The translations under genes and the position numbers were made by a program. From contig JANQGQ010000044.1 in NCBI GenBank assembly GCA_028277185.1, positions 1 through 64,000 on the forward strand: a DNA stretch of 64,000 nucleotides, given 5' to 3'. Shown piece after piece: positions 6,924 to 15,833 of this stretch. The notes under the pieces were generated by a model, which had not been told where the DNA came from, did no database searches, and worked only from the letters and a program-made list of their open reading frames with translations. The DNA is from Woeseiaceae bacterium (GTDB taxonomy: Bacteria > Pseudomonadota > Gammaproteobacteria > Steroidobacterales > Woeseiaceae). The stretch's first letter is position 1; each line of letters opens with the position of its first letter.

Positions 6924-9398
6924 ATGGCCCCTGTTACGCGTATCCTTGCCGTCGTCCTTCTGGCCTGCTGCGCATCGCACACTGCTGCGCGCGCGGAAGC
7001 CGGTACCGCCGAACTGGACGTCGCGAGCCGCTACGAACGTGCGGCCGCGGTTCAACGTTCGCGAGCCGACGGTTGGCCGCTCAACACCGCGATCCACCCG
7101 ATATGGATCGAAGGGAGCGCGTCCTTTCACTACAAGGAAGGAACGCCGAATGGCTTCCGGTTCCGCCTGGTCGATGCGACGAAAAGAACGAACACGGACC
7201 TGTTCGACCATCGGAAACTGGCGGATCGGCTGGCGAAAGCGACGGGCAAAGAAGTCAGCGCCGACGAACTGCCCGTGTTCAGACTGGTTGTCGAGGATGG
7301 GGTGGCGACCTTCGAGGGACTCGGCAAGCGATGGCGTTACGAAATCGGGCGCAACCGTCTGGCTGAGGAGGGAACGCTGGGCGCACCGGGATCGCCGCCG
7401 GAGGTAGTTTCACCGGACGGCAAGAAAGCCGTATTCCGTCGCGACACCAACATCTGGGTTCGGGATCTCGGGTCCGGCAAGGAAACGCAATTGACGGCCG
7501 ACGGTGAGCCTTACTACGAATACGGTATCGATCCCGATGCGACGGGGCGGGCTGCCGCGTCATTTCACGCGATCTGGTCGCCGGACTCGAAGAAGATCCT
7601 CACACACCAGACCGACGACCGCCAGATCGAGGCGCTGCCAATGGTGGAGTTTGCCCCGAAGGACGGAACGCTTCGCCCGAAGGCCTTCTCGTTCAGAACA
7701 TCCTTGCCGGGTGACCCGCACGTCACGACGTTTCGTATGACGGTTATTGACGTAGACGACGGCTCGCAGGTGTCGGCACGCTATCCTGCGATCGTCGCGT
7801 CCAGGATGTTCGACACGCCGGTGTCGGGCAACCGCGCGTGGTGGTCGAAAGACTCAACGAAAGCTTACTTCGTCGAGATCGAGCGATTCGAGAAGCGTGC
7901 GAACGTGGTCGAGTTCGACACGAAGACTGGCCACTCACGCGTGGTCTTCGAGGAGTCCACCGGCGAGGGATACCTCGAGCTCGGCAGCAACGTCTACACG
8001 CCGACCTCCATACTGCCGCTGCCCGAGTCCGACCAGTTGATATGGTACTCGGAGCGTTCCGGGTGGGCGCACTTGTACCTGTACGACCTGCTGACAGGCG
8101 AGAAGATTCGCGACCTGACGAGCGGCGACTGGCTCGTTCGCGACGTGCTTGGCGTGGATCGGGAAAACCGGGCGCTCTTCCTGACGCGGGCCGGGCACGA
8201 CGACTCGATCGATCCGTACTACCGCCAGGTGGTGCGCGTCGATCTCGACAGCGCGGAGCTGACGGAACTCAGCGGAGGGGACGCCGATCACCTGGTGCCG
8301 CACAAGAGCGACTTCGGAGCGATGCTTGCAATGTTCGTGGACGGTACGGACGCGAACCGAGTTCGGGGCCTGTCCCCGAATGGCGACTTCTATGTGGAGA
8401 CCATTCAACGCATTGACGCCATGCCGCGAACGATTCTGCGCGACCGCAACGGGCAGGAAGTAATGACCGTCGTCGAGGCCGATATAAGCAGAGCGCCGGA
8501 GTGGTTTACGGCCGGCGAGCCGTTCCAGACACTTGCTGCCGATGAGGAGACCTCGATTAGCGGTGTCCTGATGAAGCCATCCACGTTCGATCCCGACAAG
8601 AAGTATCCGGTCATCGATTACATTTATGGCGGTCCGCAGGTGTCGCATGTCCCGGAGTCGATCGGCGATATGAACTTCTTCCGGGCAAGGACCCTGGCCG
8701 AACTCGGTTTCGTCGTAGTCATCATGGACGGTCGCGGGACGATCGAACGCAGCCGGGAGTTTCACGAGAGCTCGTATTCCGCAGTGCATACGGCCAGCCA
8801 TCTCGAAGATCATATTGCAGGGATCAGACAGCTTGCCGGGAAGTACGAATGGATTGACGACTCCCGGGTTGGCATAACGGGATTCTCGGGTGGCGGCTAT
8901 ATGACGGCAAGTGCGATGCTTCGCTTCCCTGAATTCTTCGATGTCGGCGTCGCCGGAGCCGGCAACCATGACCAGCGATTGTTCTGGTCCAGCTGGGGAG
9001 AGCGCTACCACGGTGCTGTCGATGGAGACAACTACGGTCCGCAGGCGAATCTGACGTATGCCAGCAACCTGAAGGGGAAGCTGCTGTTTATCCACGGTCT
9101 CATGGACTACGGTGTGCATCCGGCCGCCCTGTTCCAGCTGACGCAGGCGCTGATCGACGCGAACAAAGATTTCGACCTCATCCTGCTGCCTCAGGCAGGA
9201 CACTCCCTCAACGGCTGGGCCGAGCGACGGCTGTGGGATTATTTCGTCACGCACCTCGCGGGTGAGGAGCCACCGGCAGAGTTCGCCGGAGTATCGATCG
9301 CCGAGCTGTTTGAGGCGGAGATCGGGCGCGTGATGACGTTGCGGTACGGGATCGAACTTCCACCGGTAGCCGAGGGCGAGGGTGCAGATGATGAATAA
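6924..9398 (+). CDS. Exported dipeptidyl-peptidase IV-type serine peptidase (S9B)
   Basis: The protein has 824 residues, a Sec signal peptide (cleavage near ARA about residue 24), an N-terminal beta-propeller with repeated SPDG/SPDSK blades, and a C-terminal alpha/beta-hydrolase. The predicted catalytic triad is Ser655 in GFSGGG, Asp728 in MDYGVHP and His760 in AGHSLN. Members cleave dipeptides, often X-Pro, from peptide N termini, here presumably in the periplasm. A GGAGA ribosome site precedes ATG 6924. The cyclophilin gene overlaps its 3' end, so the two are probably co-translated. A proline-directed peptidase with a prolyl isomerase is a sensible pairing. Confidence 0.9.
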   Translation: MAPVTRILAVVLLACCASHTAARAEAGTAELDVASRYERAAAVQRSRADGWPLNTAIHPIWIEGSASFHYKEGTPNGFRFRLVDATKRTNTDLFDHRKLADRLAKATGKEVSADELPVFRLVVEDGVATFEGLGKRWRYEIGRNRLAEEGTLGAPGSPPEVVSPDGKKAVFRRDTNIWVRDLGSGKETQLTADGEPYYEYGIDPDATGRAAASFHAIWSPDSKKILTHQTDDRQIEALPMVEFAPKDGTLRPKAFSFRTSLPGDPHVTTFRMTVIDVDDGSQVSARYPAIVASRMFDTPVSGNRAWWSKDSTKAYFVEIERFEKRANVVEFDTKTGHSRVVFEESTGEGYLELGSNVYTPTSILPLPESDQLIWYSERSGWAHLYLYDLLTGEKIRDLTSGDWLVRDVLGVDRENRALFLTRAGHDDSIDPYYRQVVRVDLDSAELTELSGGDADHLVPHKSDFGAMLAMFVDGTDANRVRGLSPNGDFYVETIQRIDAMPRTILRDRNGQEVMTVVEADISRAPEWFTAGEPFQTLAADEETSISGVLMKPSTFDPDKKYPVIDYIYGGPQVSHVPESIGDMNFFRARTLAELGFVVVIMDGRGTIERSREFHESSYSAVHTASHLEDHIAGIRQLAGKYEWIDDSRVGITGFSGGGYMTASAMLRFPEFFDVGVAGAGNHDQRLFWSSWGERYHGAVDGDNYGPQANLTYASNLKGKLLFIHGLMDYGVHPAALFQLTQALIDANKDFDLILLPQAGHSLNGWAERRLWDYFVTHLAGEEPPAEFAGVSIAELFEAEIGRVMTLRYGIELPPVAEGEGADDE

Positions 9399-9990
9399 GT
9401 GGGTGTTGCCGGCGGGTATCTTGCTGCTGGCCGCATTCGCTTCGGCAGGCGCCGATCCGGCACGTGTCGTCATCGAAACAGAGCTTGGCGACATCGAAAT
9501 CGAGGTCTACGAGGACAAGGCACCGCTGTCGGCGGGGAGCTTTCTTGCCTACGTCGATGCCGGGTACTACGAAAACGGTGCCTTCTACCGCACGGTGACA
9601 GAAGACAACGACAAGGGCAGCCCCGCAATCGAGGTTATCCAGGGCGGCGTCCTCGATATGACGAGGACATTGCCGCCAGTCGTGCACGAGTCGACGCAAG
9701 AGTCGGGTATCCTGCACGAAGACGGCGTCGTATCGCTGGCCCGCGCAGAACCCGGAACGGCCAGCGGTGCTGCATTCTTCATCTGCGTCGGTCGCCAGCC
9801 GGGGCTCGACTTCGGTGCAGAGCGGAATCCGGACAAGCTTGGATTCGCCGCCTTCGGGAGAGTCGTCGCTGGCATGGAGGTCGTTGTGGCCATCCATCAA
9901 AGCGATGCGGATGGTCCCAGCGAGAGCGACTACACACGCGGGCAGATCCTGACCAGGTTTGTCGAGATCCGGCGTGCCTACAGAAAGTAG
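9388..9990 (+). CDS. Exported cyclophilin-type peptidyl-prolyl isomerase
   Basis: About 200 residues with an N-terminal signal peptide, then a cyclophilin domain beginning VVIETELGDIEIEVYEDKAP. The family elements SGAAFFICVG and FGRVVAGMEVV are clear. It should catalyse cis-trans isomerisation of X-Pro bonds in the periplasm. Start codons at 9382 (GTG), 9388 (ATG) and 9391 (ATG) are all possible; the ribosome site GAGGG about 10 nt upstream favours one of the ATGs. The gene overlaps the S9B peptidase stop and follows it in one operon. Central active-site positions are less conserved than in PpiA, so it could be a weak isomerase. Confidence 0.88.
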   Translation: MMNKWVLPAGILLLAAFASAGADPARVVIETELGDIEIEVYEDKAPLSAGSFLAYVDAGYYENGAFYRTVTEDNDKGSPAIEVIQGGVLDMTRTLPPVVHESTQESGILHEDGVVSLARAEPGTASGAAFFICVGRQPGLDFGAERNPDKLGFAAFGRVVAGMEVVVAIHQSDADGPSESDYTRGQILTRFVEIRRAYRK

Positions 9991-10037
9991 CTAACGCACA
10001 CGTTTCGCGCGATTCTGAGAAACCCGGCTGTCAATCG

Positions 10038-10077
10038 CTGGGAAGCTTTGATATCGTCTGATATCAAGTGTTCCCAG
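10038..10077. promoter_or_regulatory. 40-bp interrupted palindrome upstream of the DNA methyltransferase
   Basis: Outer arms CTGGGAA (10038-10044) and TTCCCAG (10071-10077), and inner arms TTGATATC (10048-10055) and GATATCAA (10060-10067), are all perfect. They are separated by symmetric 3-nt mismatches and a central 4-nt GTCT. The element ends 12 nt before the methyltransferase ATG. As DNA it could be a dimeric operator; as RNA it would form a stable hairpin near the ribosome site. It also contains two GATATC sites. Confidence 0.6.
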
Positions 10078-10089
10078 AAGAGCCGCATA

Positions 10090-11340
10090 ATGAGAAAAGA
10101 CCTGCTAATTCGCGACGTTAGCATTGAGGATCACGCGTGGATTGCAGAAGCCAGACCGCCCGGGGTAACGCAGAACCAGTTTCTGCAGGAGCTGCTCCGG
10201 AACGCTCGTGCCGACGCCGTCCAGCCTTCGCTGTTCGACAGGGACAGGGTCGCGCCTCCAAAGATCGTCCACGCTTTCGTTCCGTTCAAGTACATAGACC
10301 TGTTTGCGGGCATCGGCGGCTTTCGGTCGGCGATGACCAGGCTCGGCGGCGAGTGCGTGTTCACGAGCGAGTGGGACAAATACGCGGCGAAGACCTACCA
10401 GTCCTGGTACGGCGACGACGACGTGCACACGGAAGACATCCGCGAAATCGATGTCGATACTACGATCCCCGACCATGATGTTCTCTGCGCGGGATTCCCG
10501 TGCCAACCGTTCTCGCTGGCCGGGGTGTCCAAGAAGAAATCTCTCGGCAGACTGCATGGTTTTGACGACCTCGACCAGGGGAACCTTTTCTTCTCGATAC
10601 TCAACATCGTGGACGCAAAGCGTCCACCCGTGCTGATACTGGAGAACGTCAAGAACCTGCGTTCTCACGATAAAGGCAATACCTGGAATGTCATACGCGA
10701 GTCGCTCGAGGAGCGCGACTACGCCGTGTTCTCGAAGATCATCGACGCGCAGAGCTGGGTTCCGCAGCATCGCGAGAGGATATTCATCGTCTGCTTCGAC
10801 AAGAACGTGTTTGGGCTTCAGGACCAGATCGGCTTCGAGTTTCCTGAGGCGCCCGACGGAGAGCCGCCTGTCTTGGGCAGTGTCCTCCATGAAAAAGCGC
10901 CCGATAAGAAGTACATGCTGTCGGATAAGCTCTGGCAATACCTGCAGGATTACAAGGCTAAGCACGCAGCGAAGGGCAACGGCTTCGGCTACAGCACTTT
11001 CGGCGAAGGCGACGTCGCGAGGACGATCAGTGCCAGGTATCACAAAGACGGCTCCGAGATTCTCATCCGGCAGAGGGGATGGAAGAACCCGCGGAGATTG
11101 ACTCCAACCGAAGCGATGAGGCTGATGGGTTTCGACGAGCGCTACTCGGCGCTGTTCGGCCACGATGGCGAGTTCCCACAGGTCGTATCCGATACGCAGG
11201 CCTACAGGCAGTTTGGGAACGCGGTGGTGCCTCACGTCGTGGAGGCGGTAGGTTCGAACGTCGTGAAGGCGATGGCCGAAGTGTTTTTGCGCACAAGCAC
11301 CGGCTGCCTGATAAAGGGCCGTCAGGTTTCCGCCTACTAA
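10090..11340 (+). CDS. Dcm-like DNA (cytosine-5) methyltransferase with an N-terminal DNA-binding-like extension
   Basis: The 416-residue protein shows the ordered C5-methyltransferase motifs. They are motif I DLFAGIGGFR (70-79), motif IV GFPCQPFS with catalytic Cys138, motif VI ENVKNL (185-190), motif VIII QHRERIFIV and motif X YRQFGNAVVPHV. The stretch around residues 138-200 and the GNGFGY/ISARYHKDG region are strikingly like E. coli Dcm, so CCWGG-type specificity is a reasonable guess. Residues 1-45 (LLIRDVSIEDH, then TQNQFLQELLRNA) look like a ribbon-helix-helix DNA-binding unit rather than the Dcm N terminus. No restriction endonuclease or Vsr gene is adjacent. ATG 10090 is chosen over an upstream TTG because it has an AGAAGAG ribosome site and follows the palindrome. 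Confidence 0.9.
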   Translation: MRKDLLIRDVSIEDHAWIAEARPPGVTQNQFLQELLRNARADAVQPSLFDRDRVAPPKIVHAFVPFKYIDLFAGIGGFRSAMTRLGGECVFTSEWDKYAAKTYQSWYGDDDVHTEDIREIDVDTTIPDHDVLCAGFPCQPFSLAGVSKKKSLGRLHGFDDLDQGNLFFSILNIVDAKRPPVLILENVKNLRSHDKGNTWNVIRESLEERDYAVFSKIIDAQSWVPQHRERIFIVCFDKNVFGLQDQIGFEFPEAPDGEPPVLGSVLHEKAPDKKYMLSDKLWQYLQDYKAKHAAKGNGFGYSTFGEGDVARTISARYHKDGSEILIRQRGWKNPRRLTPTEAMRLMGFDERYSALFGHDGEFPQVVSDTQAYRQFGNAVVPHVVEAVGSNVVKAMAEVFLRTSTGCLIKGRQVSAY

Positions 11341-11391
11341 CGTGCAGATTCCGGGATAGCGGGAACTGAGGCCCCGGCAGCAGGGACTCAT

Positions 11392-12087
11392 ATGGCGCAG
11401 TGCAAAAGGCGAGACGGATACGCTGTGAAAACCGAAACGTCTGAGCTTCTTGCGCAGCAGCTGATCCGACACCTGCGAGGCGTATTGAGGCAACGTAGCA
11501 CGCCGGTTTTCGTCGCGCTCGATGGGCACAGTGGCTGCGGCAAGTCGACGATCGCCGGGCTGGTCGCCGATGAGCTGAATGCGGACAGCAATGGTGACGT
11601 AGTCGCCACGGTAATCGAGGGCGATCAGTTCTTTACCGGGGGCAGTCTGACCTCCTGGGACGAACTGTCCATCGCCGACCGGGTAGACCGCGTGATCGAC
11701 TGGAGGCGTGAGCGGGCATTGCTGCAGTCTCTCAAAGAAACCGGGTCGGGCGAGTGGTATCCGTTCGATTGGGAGAGCGGAGACTGGGATAGCGACAAAG
11801 TATCGCTGAAAGCAGTGCCTGAGCGATGTATAGCCACCCCGGTCGTGATTCTGGAGGGCGTGTACAGCGCCCGCCCGGAACTGGCCGACCTTTTCGATGT
11901 TCGCGTACTGGTCAGAGTCCCCGCCCACGTGAGCGACGAGCGACTACGTCGCCGTGAAGGTGACGCTTATCTGGACGAGTGGGAGCGTCGCTGGTCCGAG
12001 GCCGAACGCCACTACTTCAGCTCAGTTGTCCCCGCGGAGAAGTTCGATATCGTTCTTGACCCGGATTGCCGCTTCAGATCGGCATGA
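11392..12087 (+). CDS. P-loop kinase of the uridine kinase-like family
   Basis: A 231-residue cytoplasmic protein with a Walker A motif GHSGCGKST at about 45-53 and a second conserved block, VVILEGVYSARPEL, typical of uridine kinase/phosphoribulokinase-like P-loop kinases. The acceptor substrate is unknown; a nucleoside, pantothenate-like or sugar acceptor cannot be told apart here. An internal GTG at 11425 is an alternative start. It lies about 50 bp after the methyltransferase gene in the same direction but with no obvious functional link. The hairpin at 12157-12188 may end its transcript too. Confidence 0.7.
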   Translation: MAQCKRRDGYAVKTETSELLAQQLIRHLRGVLRQRSTPVFVALDGHSGCGKSTIAGLVADELNADSNGDVVATVIEGDQFFTGGSLTSWDELSIADRVDRVIDWRRERALLQSLKETGSGEWYPFDWESGDWDSDKVSLKAVPERCIATPVVILEGVYSARPELADLFDVRVLVRVPAHVSDERLRRREGDAYLDEWERRWSEAERHYFSSVVPAEKFDIVLDPDCRFRSA

Positions 12088-12156
12088 GACTAATGAACAG
12101 AGTCGAGGGTCCGAGCTAGTCCGCGGATCAGCTGCCGCTGCTTGCCGGCAGTACCC

Positions 12157-12188
12157 AAAAAAAATCGGCGGCCCAAAGGCCGCCGATT
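12157..12188 (-). terminator. Rho-independent terminator of the large TonB receptor gene
   Basis: On the minus strand an 11-bp perfect stem (AATCGGCGGCC with GGCCGCCGATT) with a 4-nt loop is followed directly by eight T residues (12164-12157). This is a textbook intrinsic terminator 25 nt past the receptor stop codon. The same stem may help terminate the convergent kinase transcript, although its plus-strand tail is not U-rich. Confidence 0.9.
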
Positions 12189-12212
12189 CTCTTGTGCCGT
12201 TTTGCAGGCGGC

Positions 12213-15200
12213 TCAGAACGCCAACCTTACACTGAAAGTGTAGGTACGTCCCATCGTGTCGAACAGACTCGGGAACGTGTTGCCCGAGTTGAACGCCGTC
12301 GTGCCGGTGTCGTTGCCGAGGATCGGTGGGTCCTCGTCGGCGAGGTTGTACACGAGCAGCGAGAACGTAGCGAGGTCCTCGTAAGCGTAGCCCAACGTCA
12401 GATCGAAGTAGTTCTGCGAACCTACGCTGCGGAATGCCTCGAAGAGTGCACCTGCTTCGCCGGATTGTGCGTCCATGCCACCCAGGTGACGCCAGAGCAG
12501 CGACGCATTGAATGCGTCACGCGACCAGCTCGCACGGAACGTGCTGCGGAACTCGGGTACGGGATCGCAGGAGGTGCCGTAGAAGCCGTTGCAGTCGACA
12601 ACCGGGCTCGCCGTTGTCGTCTTGAACTCGTTCGTCAGGTACCTGTGCGCCGTCCAGCTGAAGCCCAGTTCACCGAGGCCGCCGAGGTCGTAACCGGTGT
12701 TCACGGTCAGATCGACCCCTTCCGCGCGGTAGAACTCGAAGTTCGTGAAGGGAGCCGGCACGCCCGTGCCGCTGACGGTAAGGCTCCCGCCGATCCTCAC
12801 CACGCCGGCGAGGCACTCCGGATCTGCGAGGACGTAGCAGGTGTCCAGCGCCTCCTGGCCGCCCGGCTCGTCGATGAAGTCATCGATTTCGATGTCGTAC
12901 CAGTCGACCGAGATCGTCGTCGGTGCAAGGCGGTCGCTGAACCATGTCAGCTCCGGCTGCCACACGAAGCCCAGGGTCGTCGTCGACGCCGTTTCGGGCG
13001 TCGGCGGCCGGTTCACGTTCGTGCCGTTGAACACGTTGACCTGACCCGAGATGATGTCGGGTACCGTGCCCACCTGACTCGGCAGCATGCCGGTCTGGAC
13101 ACAGAGATCAAACAGCGGGTCGCCTTGCTCCGGCGGATTCGGATTGCCGATCGAGCACGGATCGAAGGTGGCGTTGTCGAGGCCGGTCGTGATCGGGCTG
13201 AACAGCTCGCCGACGTTCGGCACGCGCACCGCTTCCTGCTCCATCGCGCGGATACGGAAGCCGGGGATAATCTCCCAGCTCAATCCGGCTTTCCAGGTGT
13301 CGACGCTGCCCTGGACGTCGTAATCGGACGTCCGCCAGCCGCCCTCGATGCTGAGGTTTTGAAAGCCGGTACGATCTTGTACGAGAGGCAGGATGGCCTC
13401 GATGAAGTACTCGTCCGTCTCGTACTTACCCGCGATTGGCAGACGGTTGCCGCCCGCGCCGCCCTGGCAGCTTGCCGGTGCGAGCTTGAGGCATTCATCC
13501 GGCGAGGAGGTCGCCTCGATTTCCAAAAACTGCAGACCGACCGCGAGCGTCAGGCCGGTGTTTGACCACGGCAGCCTGACCTGGTCGATCGTGCCGTCAA
13601 TCGTGGCGCCGTAGATCGTCTGGGTCGAGCGGCGAATGTCGCTGGCGATTGCGATGAAGTAGCCGCTGTCGCGCTGCTCCTGCGTGATCGATCCGTTCGG
13701 CCCGAACACGTTGATCGGCGTACACGGTGCAGCCGTGACGACGCCCGTGGCCGTGATGCAGATGTCCGGGTCGACAGTGTTGATGCCGGCCGCGAGGTTG
13801 GTCAGGTTGGTGAAGCCATCCCGCGTTTCCACGAAGTCGGACTGACCGCTGTTATACGAAACGTCGAAGTTCCAGTTGTCGAAGTTGCCCGGGAAGGTGC
13901 CGCGCAGACCGACGATGTACTGGAAGTAATCGGTGTCGAAGATACCGGTTCGCGGTCCGAGCTCCAGCGTCCGCCGCCGGGCCGTCGAGGTGAACGCGTC
14001 AGACGCGTCGAACACACCGTCGTTGTTGAGGTCCTGGATGCCGGCGAAGCTGAAGCCGTTCGGGTCCGCCGCTATTGCGGCGTTCAGGTCGGCCAGCTCG
14101 GCGATCTCGTCGTCCGTCGGGTCCATGATCGCCTGGAGTTCGGCGATGCGGTCGTTTGTGACCGTGACGAACTCCGCGGCGCCGGCCGTCAGATCGTTGA
14201 TGATGAGCTGACGCGCCGCATCGTTGAAGAACGGGTTCATCACGGGAATCGTGAACGACGCGCCGAACGTGCCCGAAGGCGCGATCTGGAACGCGGATTC
14301 GTTCGACGAGAAGATCGCGGTCGCGTAGGCCTCGACGTTGTCGCTGATCGAATAGTTGGCAACCGTCGTCGCCTGAAAGCGGTCCTGCGGCGTCTGATAA
14401 TAGTTGAACGGGTTGAAGTTGAACCGCGAGCACTCACCCTCGGCCAGGCTGCCGTCGTCGCGGAACTGCAGCGCCGTGCCCGTCCGCAGGTTGAGCGTGC
14501 CCGGAATGGCCGTCGTCGAGCCTACTCCGGACGGGAACGAGGTCCCGAAGTCCGAATTGCCTGAGCAATCTCCCGGCGGTGACGGTGGCGGTGCGCCGAG
14601 ACCCGCGCCGGTCGCTGACGATACGCCGAACAGTCCGAAGTCCCGGTCGCCCAGAAGAATCGATCCGCGCTTCGTGCGCCCGCCGCCGATGGTGATGTTG
14701 CCGCGGTCGTCATCGAAGTTGAGGCCGAACAGCACGTTGATGTAGTGCGAGTCCTCGCCGCCCCCGTTGACGGCTGCGCCCGAGTCGGTGTCGGAGTAGC
14801 CGAAGTCGATTTCGACCCCCTCGAAGTCGTCGCGCATGACGAAGTTGACGGCGCCGGACATGGCGTCGGACCCATACACGGCGGACGCGCCGCCGGTCAC
14901 GACGTCGACGCGCTGGATCATGTTGATCGGTATTACGTCGACGGTGGGAACGCCGTCAACGTCGTACGGTGTCAGCCGGTGGCCGTTGACCATCGTCAGG
15001 CTGCGCTGATCGCCGAGCGCGCGCAGATTGACCGTCGCCTGCCCGGCCGTGCCGTTGTTGACGTTCTCGCCGTCCCCCGGAATCGTGATGGGCAGATCGC
15101 GGAACACGCGTTCGATGTTCGGGCTCTGCTTAAACTCGATTTCCTCCATATCGATCGTCGTTACGGGACTTGCCGCAATGACGTTCTGGTTTTGAATCCG

Positions 15201-15335
15201 CGTCCCCGTGACGGTGATCTCTTCGAGCTCCGCTCCCGGCGTGTCTTGGGCGAACGCCGGTGCGCAGAGTATCGAGATCGCCGCCGCCATAGCGGTGCGG
15301 CCCAGGTACTTGCTAGGTGGTTTGTATGAATGCAT
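12213..15335 (-). CDS. Large TonB-dependent outer-membrane receptor with an EF-hand-like loop
   Basis: A 1040-residue outer-membrane transporter. The signal peptide ends near AFA-QD; then come the TonB-box-like ELEEITVTGTRIQNQN and a plug with LRALGDQRSLTMVNGHR and GGASAVYGSDAMSGAVNFV. A long barrel ends in TFSVRLAF, with the terminal Phe expected for Bam-dependent assembly. The family is the VTGTRI-type receptors of Xanthomonas/Caulobacter and marine gammaproteobacteria, often for glycans or oligopeptides. An extracellular-loop segment near residues 435-446 is a perfect EF-hand loop (DLNNDGVFDASD), suggesting calcium binding. The gene is monocistronic, with its own terminator. The ribosome site before ATG 15335 is weak, and ATG 16 codons in is an alternative. 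Confidence 0.92.
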   Translation of the reverse strand: MHSYKPPSKYLGRTAMAAAISILCAPAFAQDTPGAELEEITVTGTRIQNQNVIAASPVTTIDMEEIEFKQSPNIERVFRDLPITIPGDGENVNNGTAGQATVNLRALGDQRSLTMVNGHRLTPYDVDGVPTVDVIPINMIQRVDVVTGGASAVYGSDAMSGAVNFVMRDDFEGVEIDFGYSDTDSGAAVNGGGEDSHYINVLFGLNFDDDRGNITIGGGRTKRGSILLGDRDFGLFGVSSATGAGLGAPPPSPPGDCSGNSDFGTSFPSGVGSTTAIPGTLNLRTGTALQFRDDGSLAEGECSRFNFNPFNYYQTPQDRFQATTVANYSISDNVEAYATAIFSSNESAFQIAPSGTFGASFTIPVMNPFFNDAARQLIINDLTAGAAEFVTVTNDRIAELQAIMDPTDDEIAELADLNAAIAADPNGFSFAGIQDLNNDGVFDASDAFTSTARRRTLELGPRTGIFDTDYFQYIVGLRGTFPGNFDNWNFDVSYNSGQSDFVETRDGFTNLTNLAAGINTVDPDICITATGVVTAAPCTPINVFGPNGSITQEQRDSGYFIAIASDIRRSTQTIYGATIDGTIDQVRLPWSNTGLTLAVGLQFLEIEATSSPDECLKLAPASCQGGAGGNRLPIAGKYETDEYFIEAILPLVQDRTGFQNLSIEGGWRTSDYDVQGSVDTWKAGLSWEIIPGFRIRAMEQEAVRVPNVGELFSPITTGLDNATFDPCSIGNPNPPEQGDPLFDLCVQTGMLPSQVGTVPDIISGQVNVFNGTNVNRPPTPETASTTTLGFVWQPELTWFSDRLAPTTISVDWYDIEIDDFIDEPGGQEALDTCYVLADPECLAGVVRIGGSLTVSGTGVPAPFTNFEFYRAEGVDLTVNTGYDLGGLGELGFSWTAHRYLTNEFKTTTASPVVDCNGFYGTSCDPVPEFRSTFRASWSRDAFNASLLWRHLGGMDAQSGEAGALFEAFRSVGSQNYFDLTLGYAYEDLATFSLLVYNLADEDPPILGNDTGTTAFNSGNTFPSLFDTMGRTYTFSVRLAF

Positions 15336-15489
15336 CCCTTATGCCTCAGTCTGTTCTACTAGTTATCGCGACCGGCCAACGTCGCTCTTGGTGGTTCGCC
15401 GAGCTTCGCCGTAATGCCTTCCCCCGGGCTACGGTAGTTCGTCGACGTGCAGGGTCAGCCCGTGTGTCGGACGGCCAGTCGTACATAAC

Positions 15490-15518
15490 AATTTAGCATA
15501 ATCACCACATATGTCGAA
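15490..15518 (-). promoter_or_regulatory. Candidate extended -10 promoter for the large TonB receptor gene
   Basis: On the minus strand TTCGAC (15518-15513) and TAAATT (15495-15490) are 17 bp apart, and TGC precedes the -10, making an extended -10 element. It lies in the only AT-rich part of this spacer and would give a leader of about 150 nt. Confidence 0.35.
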
Positions 15519-15833
15519 CGATATCCGTATTTGTTGTAAGCGCCCTTCGTCCGTAGAATCAGTCTAAAACATTGTCATATATAGAAATTCAGTGTTTCTC
15601 GGGGCAAGTTGAGGCTGGAAAACCACGTTTCCCGAAGTTGATGAATTCCGTTGCCTTTCTGCTACAGCGGGCCGTATAGGATGCAGGCGGCGTGGTACCG
15701 CAAGCGACGCGGATTCGCCGTGGACGAGCGACACTGCGCCGCGTCATTTGCTCTTTCGGGAGCGGAAGGACGATGTGAGGTGCCAGCCGGGCTCACGCTC
15801 CGGCGGCGGTCGGAATGCCTGCTGCGGCCGGCG
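15519..15833. other. Non-coding spacer between the TonB receptor and GST genes
   Basis: The first part is AT-rich and may hold upstream regulatory sites for the receptor. The rest is GC-rich downstream sequence of the GST gene. I see no convincing gene or repeat. An open frame on the plus strand here is only the antisense of the GST gene carried leftward. Confidence 0.4.

Noticed and set aside
10105-11928. Minus-strand open frame of about 607 codons opposite the methyltransferase and kinase genes
   Set aside because: It spans two well-supported opposite-strand genes and their spacer and has no recognisable domain.
12192-13565. Plus-strand open frame of about 457 codons opposite the large TonB receptor gene
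   Set aside because: It is the antisense of a clear receptor gene, rich in Arg/Val/Glu with no domain, and has no ribosome site. High GC content keeps such frames open.
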